Positions 13,416 to 20,600 of a DNA stretch of 23,549 bases are shown here, piece by piece (the first letter of the stretch is position 1; every line of letters begins with the position of its first letter). The stretch comes from a virus. The notes under the pieces are model-generated. The model made no database searches. It saw only the letters and a list, made by a program, of their open reading frames with translations, and was not told the origin of the DNA. The translations under genes and the position numbers were made by a program. The stretch lies in IMG/VR virus record IMGVR_UViG_3300007640_000247, positions 1 through 23,549 of that record. The stretch is one strand, 5' to 3'.

Positions 13416-13828
13416 ACCTACTTGGCATTGGATCAATCGTTGAGTCCGTCGGCAAAGTAGCCGGTGACCTCATCACCACGGACAAGGAACGGCTGCAGCT
13501 TGCCATTGAAAACCGCAAGCTCGACCAGGCGATGGACCTCGCGCAAATCGAGGTCAACAAAGCTGAGGCGCAGCACAAGTCGGTGTTCGTCTCCGGCTGG
13601 CGCCCAGCTATCGGGTGGATTGGCGCTGCTGCCCTCGCCTATCAATTCTTGATCTATCCAATGCTTGGCTGGGTTTGGTCCCTGCTGCAAGCCAAGGGCT
13701 GGGTGCCGGCAACCCTGACACCGCCGCCGCTGGTCGATGCCGACCAACTGTGGGTGATCCTGTCGGGGATTTTGGGCATCGCTGGTATGCGCAGCTTTGA
13801 GAAGTCCAAAGGGGTGGCAGCCAAATGA
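13412..13828 (+). CDS. Holin, 3-TM family (Holin_3TMs type)
   Basis: A 138-residue membrane protein. The N-terminal half is a charged helix (TTDKERLQLAIENRKLDQAM), then the family signature SVFVSGWRPAIGWI at 58-70, hydrophobic helices about 66-92, a Pro turn (TLTPPPLVDADQL) and a last helix about 112-127 followed by MRSFEKSKG. This is the pattern of the Holin_3TMs family, also found in gene transfer agents and many proteobacterial phages. Start ATG 13412 lies in a 4-base overlap with the endolysin stop, so the two are made together. The same frame is open upstream but lies inside the endolysin gene. Confidence 0.88.
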   Translation: MNLLGIGSIVESVGKVAGDLITTDKERLQLAIENRKLDQAMDLAQIEVNKAEAQHKSVFVSGWRPAIGWIGAAALAYQFLIYPMLGWVWSLLQAKGWVPATLTPPPLVDADQLWVILSGILGIAGMRSFEKSKGVAAK

Positions 13829-14070
13829 GCGCGGCATGGAAGCGCAAAGAGGGCAAAGACCCCAAGGGCGGCCTCAACGAAAAGGGACGCCGAAGCTACG
13901 AACGCGAGAACCCGGGCTCTGACTTAAAGCGCCCACAGCCCGAGGGTGGCAAACGCCGCGACTCGTTCTGCGCCCGGATGCGCGGTATGAAAAACAAGCT
14001 GACCTCAAAGAAGGTCGCTAACGACCCCAACAGCCGAATCAATAAAGCTCTCAGAGCTTGGAGGTGTTAA
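13825..14070 (+). CDS. Small basic protein with SFCARM motif (DUF6321-type)
   Basis: An 81-residue very basic protein. The order AWKRKEGKDPKGGLNEKGR, then RRDSFCARMRGMK at about 44-56, then a C-terminal LRAWRC ending in Cys, is a pattern I recognise as DUF6321, often found in phages of aquatic bacteria. The two cysteines (49 and 81) and the Arg/Lys content suggest a nucleic-acid or metal-binding role, but no function is known to me. It starts in a 4-base overlap with the holin gene (ATGA) and is therefore coupled to the lysis genes. The strong GGAGG of the next gene overlaps its last codons. Confidence 0.8.
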   Translation: MSAAWKRKEGKDPKGGLNEKGRRSYERENPGSDLKRPQPEGGKRRDSFCARMRGMKNKLTSKKVANDPNSRINKALRAWRC

Positions 14071-14073
14071 ACA

Positions 14074-15075
14074 ATGGCCGTCGACAACAACCCATTCGAC
14101 ATCACGACCCCAACGGTCAGAAACCCGACCCTTGACGAGTCATACAAAACCAACGCCACAACCGCAACGCCCACGGTCCCTGCGGCATCCGGCACCTTCG
14201 CGAAGGCGAGCACGCCTGATACGGTCACTTCCACCGGGTACGACGCAACGACCTACAGCACCACAGACTGGAGTGACACCACAGACCAATCGGTCGCCAA
14301 CCAGCTTCAGGGGCTAATTGCGCAAAACAGCCCGCTGATGCAACAGTCAAAGACCAATGCCCTGCAGGACATGAACAAGCGGGGCTTGCTCAACAGCTCG
14401 ATGGCAATCGGCGCTGGTCAAAACGCCGTTATTGCCAACGCGCTCCCGATTGCGCAAGCCGACGCCAAAACCCGAGCGGCGCAAGCTGAATTCAACGCCA
14501 CTGCAGCAAATACTGCATCAGCGAACAACGCCTTAGCCCAAAATACCGCCGCCCAGTTCAGCGCCTCCCAGCAAAACGAGGCTGATCAGTTCAACGCTCG
14601 TCTGGCAGCCGAGACCGACCAGTTCAACGTGGGTCAGGAGAGCACGGGGATTGAAGCCAATACGCGGCGCGAGCAAGAAGCGGCGTTAGCGGAGTTCAAC
14701 ATCCAGAGCGACTTGGTGAAACAGCAGCTCGTTAACTCGTTCGATGCAGCCAAAACCAACGCGGATGCCGAGACTCGGATCGCCCTACAAAACATCGATG
14801 CCCTGACCCGAGTGGAACTGGGCCAGATCGAGTCTGACTTCAAGCAACTTATGCAGACGTCAGCCTCCGCGTCAGAGCTCTTCGCCCAGGCGCTCAAAAA
14901 CATCAACGACCTTGTCATGAATCCTGACCTGAGTACCGAAGCACTCAACAACGGCATCACCACCCAAATCCAAAACTTGCAAGGTGGTATGGCGATCCTT
15001 GACGCGCTCAACGAAAACGTCGAAGGGCTCAAAGACATCATCGCCCCCGCCGAAGAGGAAGAGGCAACAGCCTAA
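14074..15075 (+). CDS. Probable internal virion (ejection) protein, Gln/Asn-rich helical
   Basis: A 333-residue protein with a Thr-rich extended N-terminus (residues 1-75) and then long helices rich in Ala, Gln and Asn. Around 161-190 the unit QF-x9 repeats every 11 residues (QFSASQQNEAD, QFNARLAAETD, QFNVGQEST), a hendecad rod pattern. Further AEFN units flank it. The acidic C-terminus (APAEEEEATA) ends the protein. There is no membrane segment. Position after lysis and before several similar helical proteins fits the internal core or ejection proteins of podophages, but I cannot match it to T7 gp14 or gp15. GGAGG at 14060-14064 precedes ATG 14074. Confidence 0.65.
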   Translation: MAVDNNPFDITTPTVRNPTLDESYKTNATTATPTVPAASGTFAKASTPDTVTSTGYDATTYSTTDWSDTTDQSVANQLQGLIAQNSPLMQQSKTNALQDMNKRGLLNSSMAIGAGQNAVIANALPIAQADAKTRAAQAEFNATAANTASANNALAQNTAAQFSASQQNEADQFNARLAAETDQFNVGQESTGIEANTRREQEAALAEFNIQSDLVKQQLVNSFDAAKTNADAETRIALQNIDALTRVELGQIESDFKQLMQTSASASELFAQALKNINDLVMNPDLSTEALNNGITTQIQNLQGGMAILDALNENVEGLKDIIAPAEEEEATA

Positions 15076-15078
15076 GCG

Positions 15079-15456
15079 ATGCGTGAGCAGTGGCTACAGC
15101 CGGTCATCGATGCGGTGCCCGGGGCCACGGCCGTGGACTTTGCTGACTGGGAGGTCATCCCGGGTTTCTTGGATGGCAAACACGTTTGCAGCGCGGTAAT
15201 GCGCGGCAGCGAAATTCACTTTGCCGTTGTCTCCGGCTGCCGCCCGATCCTTAAGGGCCGCACACAGGATTTCTTGCAGCCCCTTTTTGACCGCAAGGGG
15301 TTTCTTACCACCCGGGTTCCTTTGAGTGCTCGCGCCGAACGCCGCTTTGTTGAGCGGCTGGGCTTTGAGCGCACATGGAGCGACCACCTGTTTGACTACT
15401 TTTTCTTGGGCGACCTGCCCTTTTCGAGGACTAAACATGCGACCAGCTTTATCTAA
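15079..15456 (+). CDS. GNAT-like acetyltransferase-fold protein, possible internal virion protein
   Basis: A 125-residue protein. The middle strand EIHFAVVSGCRPILKGRTQDFLQPLF and the C-terminal LSARAERRFVERLGFERTW resemble the end of the GNAT fold, where a helix is followed by LGF. The acetyl-CoA-binding P-loop (Q/R-x-x-G-x-G/A) is not obvious, so it may be an inactive relative. In T7-like phages a small GNAT-like protein (gp13 type) is made in the same position and is needed for the internal core; that is the likeliest role. It starts 3 bases after the previous stop and its last 20 bases overlap the next gene. Confidence 0.6.
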   Translation: MREQWLQPVIDAVPGATAVDFADWEVIPGFLDGKHVCSAVMRGSEIHFAVVSGCRPILKGRTQDFLQPLFDRKGFLTTRVPLSARAERRFVERLGFERTWSDHLFDYFFLGDLPFSRTKHATSFI

Positions 15457-16324
15457 CCGCGCTGTACACAAGCACTACCTGTCGCTGGCGGATACCCGAA
15501 CGCTGGCCACCATGGGACCAATCGGTGATCCGACTGGCGGGCCAGCCTATGGAGAGCGAAACGCCCCAGCCGCTGCCGTGATTCTGGGCGGCGCCCAGAT
15601 GTACGGTGCGTATGCCGCCGCCGGGTCATTCGCTGCAATGTCCGTAGCACAAGGGTTGGTCTTTGCCGGTGGCGCCATGCAAGCCGTCGGCGGTCTGACC
15701 GGCAACTCAGATTTGATGAAGCTTGGCGCGGTCAGCTCGCTGGCGGGCGGAATCGGTGGCTATCTGTCTGACCCAGGCAGTGGCTTTAACACCAAGGTTG
15801 CTGAGGTGTTCAGTGACGCGCCAGCCGCCCCCGCGACAACCACACCATTTGCTCAGGGCACAAACGCTTCAATGACCACACCACCGGCGAACCTGTCCCA
15901 GTCTCAACTCTCGCCCTTGGCGACCGGGTCGGTGAACCCAGCACAACCGGTTGTGCCGGTCACCGCTCCGCCACCACCAGCAGTGGCACCGGCCGCAGCG
16001 CCCGCAGCGGCTGGGGCGCAAAGCCCCGGGCTGATCGGCCAGTTCACCAGCTACGCCAAAGAAAACCCGATGGCGGCCATGATGATGTCTCAGGCCGCAG
16101 CCGGTGGCCTAGAGGCCGCTGGGAATATTTTGAGCGGTAAATCTGCGGCTGAGGCCGACGCACTCGAAGCCGACACGGACTACAAGCGCGCACTGGCGGA
16201 GAAGGCGCGGGCCGACGCACAGCTTGAAGTGCAGCGGCGTGCCAACCTCAACAACAACCTGAGCAGGTACACGCAGCCGTACAAGCTCAACCCGAACGCC
16301 GTCTTAATCCAAAACCAAGCCTGA
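15437..16324 (+). CDS. Probable internal virion protein with Gly/Ala-rich hydrophobic segment
   Basis: A 295-residue protein. Residues about 45-100 are rich in Gly and Ala and weakly hydrophobic (VILGGAQMYGAYAAAG, GLVFAGGAMQAVGGLTG), like the glycine-zipper parts of ejection proteins that insert in membranes. A Pro/Ala/Val linker follows around 165-200, then a charged helix (KSAAEADALEADTDYKRALAEKARADAQ, shown here only by its composition of Ala, Asp and Glu) and a Tyr/Asn-rich end (YTQPYKLNPN). I took ATG 15437 because GAGG (15426-15429) lies 7 bases before it; the frame is open upstream but lies inside the previous gene. A T7 gp14-like membrane role is inferred from composition and position only. 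Confidence 0.65.
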   Translation: MRPALSNRAVHKHYLSLADTRTLATMGPIGDPTGGPAYGERNAPAAAVILGGAQMYGAYAAAGSFAAMSVAQGLVFAGGAMQAVGGLTGNSDLMKLGAVSSLAGGIGGYLSDPGSGFNTKVAEVFSDAPAAPATTTPFAQGTNASMTTPPANLSQSQLSPLATGSVNPAQPVVPVTAPPPPAVAPAAAPAAAGAQSPGLIGQFTSYAKENPMAAMMMSQAAAGGLEAAGNILSGKSAAEADALEADTDYKRALAEKARADAQLEVQRRANLNNNLSRYTQPYKLNPNAVLIQNQA

Positions 16325-16331
16325 GGTCCAC

Positions 16332-16784
16332 ATGGCACTACTTAATGACCAAATGCCCATCACCCCCGAGTCAGTCGCCGAGGGGATTGAAGTACCCGCA
16401 GATGTGAAAGAAGCCTACGACCGGGTCGTGCTCGCTGGCATGAAACTCATGTTTGGCGATAAGACCCACCAAATGGCTCTGAGCCAACTCAAGGGCGAAG
16501 GACCGCTGTCCGTTCGACTAGGCCGCGCCATTGCCAACATGGTCGTGACCTTTTTTAACGAGTCAAACAACACCATCCCGCCCAGCGTGTTGATCCCCGC
16601 CGGCACCTACCTGATTGCGCAAGCCGCTGACTTCCTGCGCCAAGCGCAAATGGATGAGGTCAGCAACAAAGCCATTGCCGATGCGATGCAGGTGATGGTG
16701 GAAGAAGTGGTGCGCAAAGTCGGCGGCAACACCCAAAAGATGTACCAACTGCTAAACCAGTACGGAGCACCCCGCAATGGCTAA
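16332..16784 (+). CDS. Helical virion-associated protein, unknown
   Basis: A 150-residue soluble, mostly helical protein with no membrane segment. Visible features are an acidic N-terminus (ITPESVAEGIEVPADVKEAY), a moderately hydrophobic helix (GRAIANMVVTFFNESNN), and a long C-terminal helix (ADAMQVMVEEVVRKVGGNTQ). GAGG (16323-16326) overlaps the previous stop and precedes ATG 16332. Its last 8 bases overlap the next gene. Lying between two probable internal virion proteins, it is likely a virion component or an assembly factor. I do not recognise a family. Confidence 0.65.
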   Translation: MALLNDQMPITPESVAEGIEVPADVKEAYDRVVLAGMKLMFGDKTHQMALSQLKGEGPLSVRLGRAIANMVVTFFNESNNTIPPSVLIPAGTYLIAQAADFLRQAQMDEVSNKAIADAMQVMVEEVVRKVGGNTQKMYQLLNQYGAPRNG

Positions 16785-17664
16785 CTCGCTCGGACTCATT
16801 GGCGCTGCAATAGCCAAAACCCTACAGGGTGGCGCTCAGGCAGCGTCCGAAGCAAGCAAAGGGCTTTATGAAAAAAAGCTCAAAGTGGACTTGGCTGCTG
16901 AGCTGGCCAAGATCGACGAGGCAAAACAAAACCGCTTAGCCGACGCTGCGGTCGACCGCGACATAAACGCGGTTCCACGGAGAGCACTAGCGCGCCTTGG
17001 TGCAGCCCCCACGGTCGGTGCGGCTGTTGCAGCAGAAGAAGAGCCAGCAGCTTTGGCGAGAGCGGCGCGCGAGAAGACGGGATACCAAGAACGCGCCGCG
17101 TTTGACCTAACGCAAATCCCACTCAAGGAAGCCGCCACCACACAGGCCACGATCACCCGGATCAATACGCCGGGGTATTTGGAAGGGCTTGAGCGGGAAA
17201 ATGCGGCTAAGCAGTCTCCAACGGCAAAGCTTGAGTTCAACAGCAAATCCGCCATTGAAGCGCTTAAGACTGAACTATCCAACACGACGGACGCCGCGAC
17301 ACGGCAGCAGCTTCAGCGCAAGATTCGCGATCTCTCGGGCAAGTCCACCCTGTCTGCAACCGAGGCGGCGACGCTGGCTAAAACCTATGGCTCGGTTGCT
17401 CAATCGCTGCTGCGTCAGGCGCAGACATTACGCAACTCTGGCATGGAAGAAGACGCAGCAAAAGCCAAGGAGCTGGAAGAGCAGGCTCAGGCATTCCTCA
17501 GTCAATTTCAAGCTCTGGAGCAGCAACTGGGTCTGGGTTCGTCACAACCGCCCCGAAGCAGAGCGCCTAACCCGGGAGGCGGCAGCCCCAACCCACCGAG
17601 TGGCGGCGCTACTCCCCGACCCAGTGCCGCTGACTTTGCAACACGCTCTAACCCGAATCGCTAA
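16777..17664 (+). CDS. Coiled-coil internal virion protein, unknown family
   Basis: A 295-residue helical protein. The N-terminus MANSLGLIGAAIAKTLQGGA is a small Gly/Ala amphipathic segment, followed by a Lys/Glu helix (KKLKVDLAAELAKIDEAKQN). Most of residues 85-255 is predicted coiled coil (RQQLQRKIRDLSGKSTL, AKAKELEEQAQAFLSQFQAL). The C-terminus is a disordered Pro/Gly/Ser/Asn tail (RAPNPGGGSPNPPSGGATP). GGAG at 16764-16767 precedes ATG 16777. It is followed without a single base of gap by the giant gene (TAAATG), so the two are translated from one message. A role as an ejection-apparatus subunit is inferred. Confidence 0.65.
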   Translation: MANSLGLIGAAIAKTLQGGAQAASEASKGLYEKKLKVDLAAELAKIDEAKQNRLADAAVDRDINAVPRRALARLGAAPTVGAAVAAEEEPAALARAAREKTGYQERAAFDLTQIPLKEAATTQATITRINTPGYLEGLERENAAKQSPTAKLEFNSKSAIEALKTELSNTTDAATRQQLQRKIRDLSGKSTLSATEAATLAKTYGSVAQSLLRQAQTLRNSGMEEDAAKAKELEEQAQAFLSQFQALEQQLGLGSSQPPRSRAPNPGGGSPNPPSGGATPRPSAADFATRSNPNR

Positions 17665-20600
17665 ATGAAATACGACCTTGCTGGTGCGCTTGCCGCTGGT
17701 GTGAGCAAGCGAGATATTGCCGACTATTTAGCTGGTAACGCTTACTACGACCTGGACGGCGCCCGCGCTGCTGGGGTTTCGGACGACGACATCATTGCGT
17801 TCCTGATGAAGCCCGAAGAGCCCAGCTTGATGGACCGGGCAAAGCAAGGGGTTGCCGATACCGCTACAGCCGGGAAACTGACGTTTAGCCAAGACCCAGC
17901 AGAAGTCGCACGTATCGTGGCAGAGGCTGAGCGTAATAGCTTGCCTCTTACCGACACCCAGAGGCGAATGGCCGCGGAGATCGCACCTTACCAGCAGCAG
18001 TACCAAGCAACCAAGTCAAAGCTACCCGAGGACAACGTACCGGGTTCGTGGAGCCCCGTCTCATCTCAGGAAGAAATCGCTCACGTACTTTCTGGCGCTT
18101 CACTGCTTGCCAAACGTATCAGTCAGTTCATCGAAAACCCAAATGAAGCCGCCGGCCTGGTCGTACAAAATCTTCCGAACTCGGCGCCCGGGATGGTCGG
18201 CACAGTCGCCGGTGGACTGATTGGCGGGCGACTTGCGGGCTTACCTGGCGCGGCTGGTGGCTCTATTCTGGGCGGATGGGGCGGCGGGACTGTAGTTGAG
18301 GCCGGTGCTGCGCTTCGCGATCAAATTGTTAAAGAGGCTCAAACGCGAGGTATTGACCCGAGAAACGCTGAAGCATTAACGCCGCTGGTACAAGAAAAAT
18401 GGGGTGAGTTTGTAAAACGCGCTCGCCTCAAGGCATTGGGAACCGCTGGAACCGACGCCGTTTTGAATACGTTGACACTTGGAGTTGCAGGTGCTGGTGA
18501 ACGCTTCATTGCCAAACAATTTGATGATTTAACTAAAGCAACCCAAGCCGGACGCATCGCACCCGATTCTGCGAAAAAAGCTCTCGACACGCTCAACGAT
18601 CAGGTTAAAGGATCGCGGTCAATTAAAGGGCGTTTAAAGCGAGGAGCCGGCGTGGTCGTCGCCGAGCCATTTGGCGAAGGCGTCAGTGAGGCTGCGGGTC
18701 AGCAGTTGGCATACGGCGAAATCGACCCGCTCGACGTCATCGACGAAGCTATCTTGGGTCTTGGGCAAGGTGTGGCCATGGCATCAGGCCGAGGTGCACT
18801 GACCCGACTGGCTGGTGTCAGCGATGTCCAACGCACCGACCAGGCGATGTCCGCTGCACGCGAGGCGCTTAAATCAGCGACATCCGCCGGAGAGGCAGTG
18901 GCCGCAGCCGACACCATGGCTGGGAGCCTCGATGACATCTTGGCGACGACGGTCCAGAGTGATTTAACTCCAGCCGTCACCGCTACGTTGCAGCCAACAC
19001 CACCGCGCTCTGCCCCTGCTCCAGTGGCTGCTGCAGCCCCGGAACCCCAAGCCGAGCTGCCGACCCTGCAGCCGGTGCGCCCCACTCTTGCCCAGCAACA
19101 GCGCGCCGTTGATCTCGATGTCCAGGCGGGCATGCAACCCACCGCCTTTGATACAAGCAATCTCCAAGCTCAGGCGCAAGTGGCTCGGGGTGAACCTCTA
19201 CAGCCGGCTGGTTATATTGATCTCAAGCCAATGGGCGAACGAGAGGCGAATCAGCGGGCTGCGGTCATTCGCGATCAAACAGCAATTGCTGGGGGCAACG
19301 CGTTGGCCATCGCGGTTGTACCCCACCCCACCACCGCTGGGTCGTTTGCCATTGGGCTGCGAGAACTCCCCGACCTGCGGATTGAACCCCCCGAGGTCAC
19401 CCCAGCCCAAGCGCAGCAGCGCATCGAAGCTGCTGCACTGACCGGCCAAATCGCTGAGCGGCAAGCCGAAGATGCCCCACGTCAGATCATCGTTGACCAG
19501 GCACTGCGTCGGGTCGAAGCCCGAGGCGGTGTAGCAAGCCCTGCAGAGGCTGCCATATTCGCCGAAGCTGGGGTCGGTACTCCATATGACCGGGTCGACC
19601 CAACCTTAGCGCCCCCGCTCACGACAGATCAACGACTCACTCAAGCGACTGGCATCTCGCTCGATCCACCTGCGCGCTTATCCAACACTGGCGAGTCAAC
19701 TCGCGTTGGGCGACTCGAAGCCGCAAACACCCAAGCGCAAGCTGAATATCAAGCACAACGGGCTGGCACCATGGCCCAAGCAGACCGCCTCGTTGCCGAG
19801 ACTGCAGCCGCCAGCACCATTAACCAAGCCCCAGCCCTTGCCGATGTGGTGCAAGTGCTGCGTATTCCCGGGGCGCAGCGCACCAGTGCGCAGGTCCGAG
19901 CTGTCCAGCGCGCACGGGCGCGCCTCTCCCCCGAAGATTTCGCGCTGGCTGAGCGTGCAGCCACGATGCCGGCTGGTCTGACCAAGGCTGAGCGTGATCG
20001 CATCGGCGGCTCAATCCCCACGGTGCAAATGTCAACGACCCGCAGTGACGGGGGTACGGTTGACTTAAACGGCGTGGCGCACGACTACCGCATCGTCTCC
20101 CCCCGCACCGGCATGTCGCAGCTCATCAATCAGCTCGCGCGGCTTTTCGGCAAAGAGGTGGTCTATTTCCAAACCGCCACACTACCCGCCGACGGGTTTG
20201 TGATGCCTGAGAACAATCGGCAGGTATTCATCAACGCCGACTCGGCCATGTCGCCGTTGGCGGTTTTCGGCCATGAGCTGCTGCACTTGCTCAAGCGCGA
20301 CAACCCGGTGGCTTACCAAGCCATCGAGGCGGTGGTGATGCGGCGTATGTCCGAAGGGACCATGGAGGCATTCCGCCGGGACTACGGCGAGACCGCCAAC
20401 ATTGAGGAGTTGAGTGCCGACCTGATGGGCAACGCCTTCTCTGACCCGACCTTCCTGGCCGATGTGTTCAACGAGATCGCGGCCATGGCGCCGACCGAGG
20501 CGCAGAGCATCATCGCCCGCTTGGCTGCTGCGATCCAAAAAGCGATTCGCGCCGCCCGCGCCATCATCGATCGGATGCCACCAGCCGCTCGCGGCTTTCA

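Noticed and set aside
15326-15436. Upstream extension of the Gly/Ala-rich internal protein
   Set aside because: It reads through the GNAT-like gene in another frame; GAGG at 15426-15429 selects ATG 15437.
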